Shown here piece after piece: positions 1 through 7,757 of a stretch of DNA of 48,104 bases. Position numbers and translations under genes: made by a program. Below the pieces are notes generated by a model. That model had not been told where the DNA came from. It ran no database searches and was given only the letters and a program-made list of their open reading frames with translations. Numbering within the stretch: the first letter of the stretch is position 1; every line of letters starts with the position of its first letter. Origin of the DNA: Ktedonobacterales bacterium (GTDB lineage Bacteria; Chloroflexota; Ktedonobacteria; Ktedonobacterales; JADMIN01); the NCBI GenBank assembly GCA_025935195.1, contig JAICVS010000017.1, positions 1 through 48,104 of the forward strand, in the 5' to 3' direction.

Positions 1-344
1 CAACCAGTACATTATTGCATAGTCGTAAAGAGGGTTAAGTATTCCCATGATTCGGCATGAGAAGATATGCCGGGAAGTGATATTACGACCGCTCGCCGAT
101 CAATGTACTTTCCGTTCAATATAAAAGAGGAGTGGTGACGATTGATGAGCGATGCTGACTTGGACGAGGATATTGCTTGTTCGCGGCCTACCGGCGTGAA
201 TGCCAAGGATAGTTCTCATCAATCACGAGCAGCGAATACTCCAATGACGGAGACCAAATTGGTATGATGGGGCGCGCGGAAAGGGTTGCCGGCCGAGGGG
301 AAGGCAGGTTTCCACCGGCCGGCAACATGTGATGAGATCGGCGG
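1..344. other. Left-edge region, lower GC, no convincing gene
   Basis: This stretch is clearly less GC-rich than the rest of the window. I see no recognisable protein in it, only one weak small reading frame (145-267) and a TATAAA-like string at 120-125. It may be an intergenic region or the decayed end of a gene lying outside the window. Confidence 0.4.
145..267 (+). CDS. Possible 40-residue small protein, unknown
   Basis: A short frame from ATG to TGA encodes an acidic peptide beginning MSDADLDEDIAC. A GAGGAG string lies about 12 nt before the ATG and a TATAAA-like -10 string lies just upstream of that, so transcription and translation are conceivable. Base composition is unlike the neighbouring genes, there is no domain I recognise, and the peptide has no membrane segment. 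It could equally be a chance frame in a low-GC stretch. Confidence 0.18.
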   Translation: MSDADLDEDIACSRPTGVNAKDSSHQSRAANTPMTETKLV

Positions 345-1304
345 TTAGAACGAGCCCGGCTGAGTGGGGGCGTCCGGGCCGGCGGAGCCGTGGACAGGCC
401 ATTGTGGCGGATAGGGCTGCGTCGGCGCGGGATAGGGCTGCTGTGGCTGCGCGAGCGGGGGATAGATGGGGTTCGCCGCTGGCGTGGGGTAAGAGGGCTG
501 TTGCGTCGCGGCAACCGTCGGCGCGTCCGGCCCGGTCGGGTAGTTGCCGGTCTGTCCACTGGGATAGGGTGGTTGCATGGATGGCGGCCCGCCGAGCATG
601 GGCGTAGAGGCGGGGCCGGGCATGCCCGCGGAACCGTTATGCACCGGCGGTGGGGCCTGTACGACTGTCGCGCGCGCGGGGGCGGACCGCCGCTTGCGCC
701 GGCCGGTCAGCAGGCGCACGATGCCGCGGATGCCGCGCCAGATCAGGAAGGCGATCACGATAAAGAGGAAGAAGCCGACGAAGGGCAGCAAAGTGAGCAC
801 GAGCACGGAGAGCACCACCAGCCCGTCTTCGACGAGGCTGACGATTGGGTTGCCGTGGCCGATGGTGCCGGCTGTCACCACGGGCCGTGTGGCCGCCTTG
901 GCGCCGTGGAAGACCAGCGCCAGCAGCGCGCCCGCGATGGCCGCGACCCACATGTTGACGTCGCTCAGGCTGTTCTGCGTTCCCGCCATGATGACGGCGC
1001 CGGAGACGGGGCGGATGACGGTGTGGATGAGGTCGCTCAGGTGATCGATCACCGGCACCTTATCAATGGTGAACTCGACGATCACCAGGATCGCCAGGAT
1101 GACTAGCACCGGCGGGGAGCTGAGATCCGTGAAGCCCGGCTGCAGCGGCACGAGTGGGCTAGCGCCAGTGCCGGCCAGGCCGACCGCCAGCAGCGGCAGA
1201 TACGCGCGCAGCCCCGCCGTGGAGCTGAGGCCAAGCGCGGCCAGCAGCAGCCCGATCGCCAGCGGGTCCGCCGGGTTAAGCGTTGCGCTCGATGCCAGTA
1301 TCAT
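345..1304 (-). CDS. DUF4126-type membrane protein with proline-rich tail
   Basis: A 319-residue protein. Residues 1 to about 205 hold four or five hydrophobic segments and the pattern of DUF4126 membrane proteins, including an SSTAGLRAYLPLLAVGL stretch near the N terminus and a long hydrophobic block before a basic RKRR cluster. From about residue 207 to the end there is a 113-residue disordered tail rich in P, Q, Y and G, which the family does not normally carry. I chose the ATG at 1304 because a GGGAAGGGG ribosome site precedes it; the frame stays open for 88 codons upstream, but those are basic, low-quality sequence. The gene diverges from the FabG-like gene. DUF4126 has no settled function and I do not propose one. 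Confidence 0.8.
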   Translation of the reverse strand: MILASSATLNPADPLAIGLLLAALGLSSTAGLRAYLPLLAVGLAGTGASPLVPLQPGFTDLSSPPVLVILAILVIVEFTIDKVPVIDHLSDLIHTVIRPVSGAVIMAGTQNSLSDVNMWVAAIAGALLALVFHGAKAATRPVVTAGTIGHGNPIVSLVEDGLVVLSVLVLTLLPFVGFFLFIVIAFLIWRGIRGIVRLLTGRRKRRSAPARATVVQAPPPVHNGSAGMPGPASTPMLGGPPSMQPPYPSGQTGNYPTGPDAPTVAATQQPSYPTPAANPIYPPLAQPQQPYPAPTQPYPPQWPVHGSAGPDAPTQPGSF

Positions 1305-1814
1305 GACCACCCCTTCCCTCTCCAGGCCCCCTCCAGACTCATGGGGCCACGACGCACCAGGCGCCGCGGTTGTCGCCTCAATCGTCGGCCGCCGCCCAGC
1401 GATGCGCCGCGCCGCCCTCTCGGCTGCGCGCACGCGACAGTGTACCATGACTTGCCGTGTTGTGGGAGGTGAGTGAAAGTCGCCCGCGGGAGGTGGGATG
1501 TGTCGCCACGGGGGCGGGCCAGCGAAGGGACGGGCCGGTCGAACACGCCGCCCCATCCCGACCGCCATCTACCGCTACGACCCGTTGCCATGTTGCCCCT
1601 TCCCTCGCAGGGAAGGATGTTGGATGTTAGGTCGGCTTGACAGGGGCCAGCTTGCATCCTATGCTGCCCTCACCACGGCGGCCCCGCTCGCTCCGTGCCG
1701 GGCCTGCCGCCTTTCCCCCGCAACCAGACCGCATCGCACCGCTCACCAGACATCCCACCCGTAGACATCGAGAAACATCGAAACCTCAAGAGACATCCAG
1801 AAAGGCGTGCGTGC
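1305..1814. other. Divergent intergenic region, 510 bp
   Basis: Contains no supportable gene. It holds a perfect 8-bp hairpin (CCTTCCCT-CGC-AGGGAAGG, 1598-1616) and a cluster of AGACATC direct repeats just before the FabG-like gene. Promoters for both flanking genes should lie here, but I cannot identify a convincing -35/-10 pair. Confidence 0.5.
1748..1797 (+). promoter_or_regulatory. AGACATC direct-repeat cluster upstream of the FabG-like gene
   Basis: AGACATC occurs at 1748, 1763 and 1791, with a close variant AAACATC at 1773, all on the same strand within 50 bp and ending 17 bp before the start codon. Spacing is 15, 10 and 18 bp. Such a cluster could be an operator; no regulator is identified. 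Confidence 0.3.
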
Positions 1815-2585
1815 ATGGGACGACTTGATGGCCGCGTCGCGCTGGTCACTGGGGCCGCGCGTGGCATCGGCGCGGCAACCGCCACACGGCTGGCAGCCGA
1901 CGGCGCGCGTGTCGCGCTCGCCGACCTCGACCTCGCCGGCTGCCAACAGACCGCCGCACAGATCACCGCCGCAGGCGGCGAAGCCCTCCCGCTCGAATGC
2001 GACGTGTCGGACGCCGCCGCCGTCGCGCGCACCGTCACCGCCGCCGCCGACCGCTTCGGCTCGCTCGACATCCTCGTCAACAACGCCGGCATCACCCGCG
2101 ACAACCTGCTCTTCAAGATGAGCGACGACGACTTCGACCGCGTGCTCAACGTCCACCTGCGCGGCGCCTTTTACTGCGCCCGCGCCGCCCAGAAGCACAT
2201 GGTGGCGAAGAAGTGGGGCCGCATCATCAGCCTCTCCTCGACCTCCGCCCTCGGCAACCGCGGCCAGGTCAACTACTCCGCCGCCAAAGCCGGCCTCCAG
2301 GGCCTCACCCGCACCCTCGCCGTCGAGCTGGGTCAGTTCGGCATCACCGCCAACGCCGTTGCCCCCGGCTTCATAGACACCGAGATGACGCGCGCCACCG
2401 CCCAGCGCATGGGCATCACCTTCGAGCAGATGACCACCGCCGCCTCACAGCGCATCGCGCTCGCCCGCGTCGGCCAGCCCGCCGAAGTCGCCAGCGTGAT
2501 CGCCTTCCTCGCCTCCGACGACGCCAGCTTCGTCAGCGGCCAGATCATCTACGTCGCCGGCGGCCCCGTCGGGATGAGCATGTAG
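1815..2585 (+). CDS. SDR-family 3-oxoacyl-ACP reductase-like protein (FabG-like)
   Basis: A 256-residue classical short-chain dehydrogenase/reductase, the normal length for FabG. The NAD(P) site TGAARGIG is at residues 12-19 and LVNNAG at 87-92. The catalytic tetrad can be read as N112, S141, Y154 and K158 (NYSAAKAG). The family reduces 3-oxoacyl-ACP to 3-hydroxyacyl-ACP with NADPH, but many relatives act on other ketones or alcohols. The start used gives a canonical N terminus (MGRLDGRVALVTG); the longer frame upstream only adds sequence unlike an SDR. An acyl-CoA ligase follows 53 bp downstream on the same strand, which points to acyl-chain metabolism. The exact substrate is not readable from sequence. 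Confidence 0.88.
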   Translation: MGRLDGRVALVTGAARGIGAATATRLAADGARVALADLDLAGCQQTAAQITAAGGEALPLECDVSDAAAVARTVTAAADRFGSLDILVNNAGITRDNLLFKMSDDDFDRVLNVHLRGAFYCARAAQKHMVAKKWGRIISLSSTSALGNRGQVNYSAAKAGLQGLTRTLAVELGQFGITANAVAPGFIDTEMTRATAQRMGITFEQMTTAASQRIALARVGQPAEVASVIAFLASDDASFVSGQIIYVAGGPVGMSM

Positions 2586-2591
2586 CCGGCC

Positions 2592-2612
2592 CTAGATTGG
2601 CCGGCCATCTAG
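2592..2612. other. Palindromic hairpin between the reductase and ligase genes
   Basis: CTAGA-T-TGGCC pairs with GGCCATCTAG, giving a ten-base-pair near-perfect palindrome with one bulged T, immediately after the reductase stop codon. It could attenuate transcription or stabilise the upstream message; it has no T-run. Confidence 0.35.
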
Positions 2613-2638
2613 CGGCCATACGAGAATCGAGGCATATC

Positions 2639-4162
2639 ATGGACCTGGGGCGCATGCTGGCCCAGACCGCCGCCCGCCAGCCCGACAAGACGGCCATCAT
2701 CTTCCGTGATCAGCGCACCAGCTACGCCGAGTTCGACGCCCGCGCCAATCAGGTCGCCAACGCCCTCGTCACGCTGGGCATCGAGCCGGGCGACCGCGTG
2801 GCCCTCTACATCCACAACCTGCCGCTCTTCATGGAAGCCTACTACGGCATCCTCAAGGCCGGCGGCTCGGTCGTGCCGATGAACGTGCTCTACAAGGCCG
2901 GCGAGGTCGAATACATCCTCAAGGATAGCGGCGCCCGCGCCATCCTCACCTTCGGCCCCTTTGCCGAGGTCGCCGCCGCCGCCGCCGCCAACGCCCCCGA
3001 CCTGCGCCACGTGATCGTCGCCGCGCCGCACGCCCTGCCCAACACCCTCGCCTGGGCCGACGTCTTCGGCAGCGCGCCGGCCACCGCGCCCAACGTGGAC
3101 GTGCATCCCGAACAGGTGGCCGTCATCTGCTACACATCCGGCACCACCGGCCGGCCCAAGGGCGCCATGCTCAGCCATCGCAACCTGCTCGCCAACTGTG
3201 AGCAGTGCATGATGATCCCCAACATCGCCACCCAGCCCGACGACGTGGTCTGGCTCGCCCTGCCGCTCTTCCACATCTACGCCATGAACCTGGGCATGAA
3301 CCTCACCGTACTCAACGGCGCGACCGTCGCCCTCGTCGAGCGCTTCGAGCCGGTCTCCAGCCTGGAGGTCGTGCAGAAGTACCGCTGCACCGTGCTCTAC
3401 GGCGCCCCGCCCATGTTCGTCGCCTGGGCGCAGATTCCCAGCATCCGCGACTACGACCTCGCCAGCCTGCGCTACGTCGCCTCCGGCGCCGCCGCCCTGC
3501 CTGTCAAGGTAATGGAGACGTTCCAGGCCGTCGCCGGCGCGCCGATCAGCGAGGGCTACGGCCTCTCCGAAGCCGCCCCCGTCGTCAGCTCGAACGCCGC
3601 CGGCCCCGTCGTCAAGCCCGGCACCGTCGGCCCCGCCATCCCCGGTGTCGAGGTCAAGATCGTGGACGAGGCCGGCAATGAGGTGCCGCGCGGCGAGATG
3701 GGCGAGTTGATCTGCCGCGGCGCCAACATCATGGTCGGCTACTGGCACCAGCCTGAGGCCACCGCCGAGGCACTGCAAGATGGCTGGCTGCACACCGGCG
3801 ACCTCGCCACCATGGACAGCGACGGCTACATCTCGATCGTGGACCGCAAGAAAGACATGATCAACGTCTCCGGCTTCAACGTCTACCCGCGTGAGGTCGA
3901 GGAGGTGCTCTTCCGCCACCCCGCCGTCGCGGATGCCGCCGTCGTGCAGTATCCCGATCCGTATCAGGGCGAGTCGGTGATGGCCTTCGTCGTGCTCAAG
4001 CAGGACGCCACCGCCACTGAAGACGAGATCATCGAGTTCTGCCGCAGCCAGATCGCCGTCTTCAAGTCGCCCCGGCGCATCGTCTTCCGCGGCGAGCTGC
4101 CCAAGAACAACACCGGTAAGGTGCTGCGCCGCGAGCTGCGCACCCAGGCCGAAGCCGTCTAA
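2639..4162 (+). CDS. AMP-forming long-chain acyl-CoA ligase
   Basis: A 507-residue member of the adenylate-forming (ANL) superfamily, which activates a carboxylic acid with ATP and joins it to coenzyme A. The phosphate loop YTSGTTGRPKGAM is at about 165-177, then EGYGLSEAAP, the HTGDLATMDSDGY hinge region, and the C-terminal catalytic lysine in NTGKVLRREL (K494). Length and layout match FadD-type ligases; substrate chain length cannot be read. The ATG at 2639 is favoured because the protein then starts at the normal family N terminus and a GAGG string precedes it. The gene follows the FabG-like gene on the same strand, so the two may be co-transcribed, though a palindrome separates them. Confidence 0.9.
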   Translation: MDLGRMLAQTAARQPDKTAIIFRDQRTSYAEFDARANQVANALVTLGIEPGDRVALYIHNLPLFMEAYYGILKAGGSVVPMNVLYKAGEVEYILKDSGARAILTFGPFAEVAAAAAANAPDLRHVIVAAPHALPNTLAWADVFGSAPATAPNVDVHPEQVAVICYTSGTTGRPKGAMLSHRNLLANCEQCMMIPNIATQPDDVVWLALPLFHIYAMNLGMNLTVLNGATVALVERFEPVSSLEVVQKYRCTVLYGAPPMFVAWAQIPSIRDYDLASLRYVASGAAALPVKVMETFQAVAGAPISEGYGLSEAAPVVSSNAAGPVVKPGTVGPAIPGVEVKIVDEAGNEVPRGEMGELICRGANIMVGYWHQPEATAEALQDGWLHTGDLATMDSDGYISIVDRKKDMINVSGFNVYPREVEEVLFRHPAVADAAVVQYPDPYQGESVMAFVVLKQDATATEDEIIEFCRSQIAVFKSPRRIVFRGELPKNNTGKVLRRELRTQAEAV

Positions 4163-4178
4163 CCTGTGTCGCGCTACT

Positions 4179-4203
4179 CCCCCTCGCCCGTGGGGCGAGG
4201 GGG
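4179..4203 (+). terminator. Strong 11-bp hairpin after the acyl-CoA ligase gene
   Basis: CCCCCTCGCCC pairs perfectly with GGGCGAGGGGG across a GTG loop, 17 bp after the ligase stop codon. There is no T-run, so it may end or pause transcription, or be a dispersed palindrome. A similar hairpin with the same CTCGCC/GGCGAG core lies at 27497-27522. Confidence 0.45.
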
Positions 4204-4243
4204 CCGGGGGTGACGAACCCCGTCGCGGAAAGGAGCGACCGCC

Positions 4244-4522
4244 ATGATTTCGGCGCTGGTCCTGTTGAACGTGCGCCGCGACGCCATCAACGCGACGGCG
4301 CAAGCGCTGCTCGGCATCCCCGGCGTGGCGGAAGTCTACTCCGTCACCGGCGAGTACGACCTCGTCGTCGTGCTGCACCTGGCGCGCTACGAAGACCTCG
4401 CGGAAGTCGTCACCGAGCGCATGATCGCCCTCGACGCGATCACCCGCACGCAGACGATGATGGCCTTCAAAGCCTACTCGCGCGAAGACCTGGAGCAAGC
4501 CTGGGACATCGGCGTGGAATAA
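4244..4522 (+). CDS. Stand-alone Lrp/AsnC-type effector-binding (RAM) domain
   Basis: A 92-residue protein consisting of only the ligand-binding half of Lrp/AsnC regulators, with no helix-turn-helix. The pattern VLLNVRRD, then IPGVAEVYSVTGEYDLVVVL and a C-terminal TRTQTMMAFKAY stretch is typical of the domain. Such proteins assemble as dimers or higher oligomers and bind amino acids or related small molecules; they are thought to modulate full-length regulators or enzymes. A good AAAGGAG site lies 9 nt before the ATG. It sits directly after the ligase gene, behind a strong hairpin, so it may be transcribed separately. The ligand is unknown. Confidence 0.82.
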   Translation: MISALVLLNVRRDAINATAQALLGIPGVAEVYSVTGEYDLVVVLHLARYEDLAEVVTERMIALDAITRTQTMMAFKAYSREDLEQAWDIGVE

Positions 4523-4606
4523 ACCGCGTGCGCCGCGATGCCGGGATGAGCCATGGCATTCATGCCGGTAAGCAGACGTGCGATAATATCTCGCCCCTAA
4601 GCGGTA

Positions 4607-5155
4607 TCAGCCACGGCCCGGCTTGCCTCGGCCTGGCCTCCGTCGCCGCCCGCTCCCGCGCCCGGCGTGATCCTCATTCGCGTCAGCCTCTAGCTCCGCC
4701 CGCACGTGCGCCCGGTGCTGATAGCGCTTGCGCGTCTGGCGGTCGGGCGCGTTCAGATGTGTGGTGAGGTCGTCTACACGCGCCGCGCTGCCGCCCAGCG
4801 CGCTCACCGCCGTCCGCACCTCCAGATCGTCGCTGACACAGACCACCTGCGTCCCGTCCCGCCGCTCGCGCGCGGCGAGGCGCGCAATCACGCTGTCGGC
4901 CGTCTCGCCCCGCCGCGTGAAGACCACCCGCCCGCGCGCCATCCCGCGCAGCGCCGTCACGCTCTCGGCGGATCCGTCGCCGTCGAAGACCACGATCACC
5001 CGGTGCGGCGTGTGGCGATAGCGGCCGACGATCTGCGCACACAACGCCTCGCGCCCCGCTTCCAGGCTCAGCTTCTCCGCCGCCGCCATCCCCGGCGTGT
5101 TGCGGATTACGTTGTAGCCGTCCACCAGGATCGTTAGGATCGCCGCCGGGTCCAT
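4607..5155 (-). CDS. YacP/Rae1-like NYN-domain ribonuclease
   Basis: A 182-residue protein whose first 130 residues match the NYN (PIN-like) nuclease fold. The acidic residues expected at the metal site are visible: D12 in ILVDGYNVI, D58 in VIVVFDGDGS, D87 in ETADSVI and D109 in VCVSDD. The C-terminal 40 residues are basic and low-complexity. In Bacillus subtilis the relative YacP (Rae1) is an endoribonuclease that enters the ribosomal A site, and its gene lies in a cysS-mrnC-rlmB-yacP operon. Here the order is cysS, rlmB, a zinc-ribbon protein, then this gene, which supports the assignment. ATG choices exist at 5209, 5182 and 5155; the last has an AAGGAAGG string upstream and gives the family N terminus. 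Confidence 0.8.
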   Translation of the reverse strand: MDPAAILTILVDGYNVIRNTPGMAAAEKLSLEAGREALCAQIVGRYRHTPHRVIVVFDGDGSAESVTALRGMARGRVVFTRRGETADSVIARLAARERRDGTQVVCVSDDLEVRTAVSALGGSAARVDDLTTHLNAPDRQTRKRYQHRAHVRAELEADANEDHAGRGSGRRRRPGRGKPGRG

Positions 5156-5216
5156 GTCACGAGCCGCCTTCCTTACATCCATTCTTATGCCCGCGCCCTC
5201 ATGCCTCATGCGTCGA

Positions 5217-6716
5217 TCAGTGGCGCAGATGATCGATCATCGCCCGCATCTGCTCGATGAACTGGCCCAACATCACCCGCACGTCTACGCCGGTAAGCTG
5301 GCGCAGCGCCCCGTTCACGCCGGACGAGACCTCCGCCGCCACCAGCGCGCCGACCAGCGCCACGATACCCAGCAGCAGCGCCGCGCTGGCAACACGCTCC
5401 AGCGCCGCGAGCAGCCGCCAGGCGATGCCGTCTCGCGCCGGTGGCTCACCCCTGGGGAGCGACGATGATTCGTCACGTGGTGGCGCTGGATCCGGTGGAA
5501 AGGCGCCATCTGTGGCGAATGCCGGAACGCCGGGGGATGGTAGCATGTTCACTGGAACGGGCGGAAAGGTGGACCGGGGCGCGTTGGCGGGCATGGGCGG
5601 GTAGCTTGGTAGCGGCGGGCGCACGGGCGTGGGGCGTCGCTTGGCTCCATTGGCGGGCCGCGACGGGGCCGCCGCCTCCAGTGAGGGGAGATGGGCGAGC
5701 AGATCAGCCGCACTCGGCTCTCCCATGCCCATGCTCACCGCCGGATAGATCTCGGACCAGCCGCGCGGGCGTTCCAGAGGCGAGCCGCAGAACTCACAGG
5801 TGGTCGCGTTACCGCTGTTCAGCTTCTCACAGACGGGGCAGATCTGAATCAGTTGGAGCTGGCAGTTGGTGCAGCGCGTCACGAAGTCGTAGTTGGAGGT
5901 GTGGCAGCGTGGGCATTCCACCATGGTCGAGGTGGCGCTGCCCTCGCGGGCCGTGAAGCTACGCAAGCCGCCACTTGAGATGGCGGCACGCTCCGGCGCG
6001 AGCATCGTGGCACGAGCGCGTTCCCCGCCGGGCATATCTGGCTCGATCAGGGCCACATGGCGCACGGTCGGGGCGAGCGCGACCATATCCTCGTCGAGCG
6101 GACCACGCGCCGTGTGCGGCGCATCTGGGACCGGGCGCAGCGTCAGCTCGCCGGTGGTAACAGACCCCTGCATCCAGAGCCGGACCATGCTGTCCGGCGT
6201 GGATCTGTCCGGCGCGCGTGCCGCCTCCCGCGCGGATGTGGGAGGCCGCCGCACATCGGCCGCGTGCGCGACGAGGAGCTGCTTGAGCCAGGGTGGCTGT
6301 TCGGCGTCGCTGAAGCGGCCCGGTGAGAGGCGTTCCAGCCGCCCATCGCTGAGCGGGGCGAAGCCGCCGAAGCCGCGGCCGGGCGAGCGCGCCAGCCCGC
6401 GGTTGAGCACACACTCGCCGCACATGCGATTGTCGTGATCCCAGCAGCCTGGGCACGCCTGCCGCTGGCAGCGGAAGCACTCGATCAGCAGCTCCCGCAC
6501 GGATGCGTCGAACTCCGCGAACGCCGCCAGCTTCACGTCTTCGATGGATGGCGGGAACGGGTTGTCCAATGTCTGCATGGCGGCGCGCGCAACCTCGATT
6601 GCCACGCCGGGCGTGGCATAGCGGGCGCCGCAGATCGGACACTCCAGCCCGAAGCGGACGGCGTGGTCATCGCAGAGATCGGCATAGTGTGGCTGCCAGG
6701 CAGGAGTCGCCGCCAT
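5217..6716 (-). CDS. Large zinc-ribbon protein with C-terminal membrane anchor
   Basis: A 499-residue protein of unknown function. It has several cysteine pairs: CPICGARY near residue 26, a CFRCQRQACPGCWDHDNRMC block followed by GEC (residues about 84-106), CPRCHTSNYDFVTRCTNC, and CPVCEKLNSGNATTCEFCG. These should form at least three zinc ribbons. A long linker rich in P, A and S follows, then one hydrophobic segment (AALLLGIVALVGALVAAEV) near residue 455 and a short amphipathic end. So it is probably a cytoplasmic zinc-ribbon array tethered to the membrane. A GGGGAGG site precedes the ATG at 6716. It sits between rlmB and the yacP-like gene, in an operon otherwise devoted to tRNA, rRNA and mRNA metabolism, which makes a link to translation possible but unproven. 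Confidence 0.75.
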   Translation of the reverse strand: MAATPAWQPHYADLCDDHAVRFGLECPICGARYATPGVAIEVARAAMQTLDNPFPPSIEDVKLAAFAEFDASVRELLIECFRCQRQACPGCWDHDNRMCGECVLNRGLARSPGRGFGGFAPLSDGRLERLSPGRFSDAEQPPWLKQLLVAHAADVRRPPTSAREAARAPDRSTPDSMVRLWMQGSVTTGELTLRPVPDAPHTARGPLDEDMVALAPTVRHVALIEPDMPGGERARATMLAPERAAISSGGLRSFTAREGSATSTMVECPRCHTSNYDFVTRCTNCQLQLIQICPVCEKLNSGNATTCEFCGSPLERPRGWSEIYPAVSMGMGEPSAADLLAHLPSLEAAAPSRPANGAKRRPTPVRPPLPSYPPMPANAPRSTFPPVPVNMLPSPGVPAFATDGAFPPDPAPPRDESSSLPRGEPPARDGIAWRLLAALERVASAALLLGIVALVGALVAAEVSSGVNGALRQLTGVDVRVMLGQFIEQMRAMIDHLRH

Positions 6717-6886
6717 GATCGCATGTCCTCCCCACCCGTCCCTGGGTGATTCCGCGGCTTCCGGCGCCGGTCGCCCACACGGCCGGCGTGGCGGCGCACC
6801 CCTCGCCCAAGAAGCCGCGCCGCGTCTGTGCCTTGCTCCAGTATGCGCCTTGCGCGCTGAAAAGGCAATCACGCCGCGAGGAGCTG

Positions 6887-7681
6887 CTATTCGCTCTCTG
6901 TCACGTCAATTTCTGTCATGTCAGCGGGTGCCGCGTCCTGCCCTGTTGCCCAGCCGCGCTGGCGCCAGATCTCGTAGAGGGCAATCGAGCCAGCGTTGGC
7001 CGCGTTGAGCGAGCGGACATGCCCGCGCATGGGCAGGCGGATGAGCAGGTCGCAGTGGTCGCGCACCAGCCGGCTGATACCCTTGCCCTCGTTGCCCACC
7101 ACTAGCGCGATCGGCCCGGTCAGGTTGGCCTGGTCGAAGCGCGTCTTGGCCTCGCCGTCCAGGCCGATACACCACAGCCCGCGCTTCTTGAGGTCGTCGA
7201 GCACGCGGGTCAGGTTGGTGACGCGTGCCACCGGTAGGAATTCCACGGCCCCGGCGGAGGTCTTGTCCACGGCCGGGGTCAGGCCGGCGGCGCGATGCTC
7301 CGGGATGACGATGCCGTGCGCGCCCACCGCCTCGGCCGTGCGGATGAGCGAGCCGAGGTTCTGCACGTCCTGGATGGCGTCCAGCACGACCACCAGCGGC
7401 GGCTCGCCCAGGTCTTCGGCGCGGCGCAGGATGTCGTCAATCTCGGCGTACTGGCGTGGGGCCGTCACCGCCAGGATGCCCTGGTGGTTGGCGTGGTTGC
7501 TGATCTCGTCGAGGTGGCGGCGCGACGAGTTCTCCACCGGCACGCCCACGCGCCGCGCCTGATCGAGCACCTGGGTCAACGCGGGGTCACGCGGGCCTTG
7601 CGCGACGAGGATGCGATGCACGCGCCGGCGCGAGCGCAGCGCCTCCAGCACGGGATAGCGGCCCCAGATGTAATCGGCCAT
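6887..7681 (-). CDS. TrmH/RlmB-family 23S rRNA 2'-O-methyltransferase
   Basis: A 264-residue SPOUT-class methyltransferase. The N-terminal substrate-binding domain (MADYIWGRYPVLEAL) is followed by the catalytic SpoU domain. Its three knot motifs are clear: LDAIQDVQNLGSLIRTAEA, VVGNEGKGISRLV and LPMRGHVRSLNAANAGSIAL. RlmB methylates the ribose of a guanosine in 23S rRNA (G2251 in Escherichia coli) using S-adenosylmethionine. The length is usual for the family. A GGGGAGAGAGGA string precedes the ATG. It lies 76 bp downstream of cysS on the same strand, the order seen in Bacillus, so it is most likely the operonic RlmB rather than a tRNA TrmH. Confidence 0.9.
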   Translation of the reverse strand: MADYIWGRYPVLEALRSRRRVHRILVAQGPRDPALTQVLDQARRVGVPVENSSRRHLDEISNHANHQGILAVTAPRQYAEIDDILRRAEDLGEPPLVVVLDAIQDVQNLGSLIRTAEAVGAHGIVIPEHRAAGLTPAVDKTSAGAVEFLPVARVTNLTRVLDDLKKRGLWCIGLDGEAKTRFDQANLTGPIALVVGNEGKGISRLVRDHCDLLIRLPMRGHVRSLNAANAGSIALYEIWRQRGWATGQDAAPADMTEIDVTESE

Positions 7682-7757
7682 AGCGTGCGGTCCTCTCTCC
7701 CCGGCCTCCCGCCCATGTCGGCCGCTCTGGAGCGGCGCGGGCGGGCGTTCTCCAGCG

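Noticed and set aside
12-206. A 64-codon minus-strand frame at the left edge
   Set aside because: No ribosome site, no recognisable domain, and it overlaps a stretch of mixed composition; not enough to call a gene.
2609-4498. A 629-codon open frame on the minus strand opposite the acyl-CoA ligase
   Set aside because: It is a shadow of the GC-rich ligase gene: its sequence is low-complexity (runs of G, A, D and V) and shows no domain, while the plus strand encodes a clear ANL enzyme.
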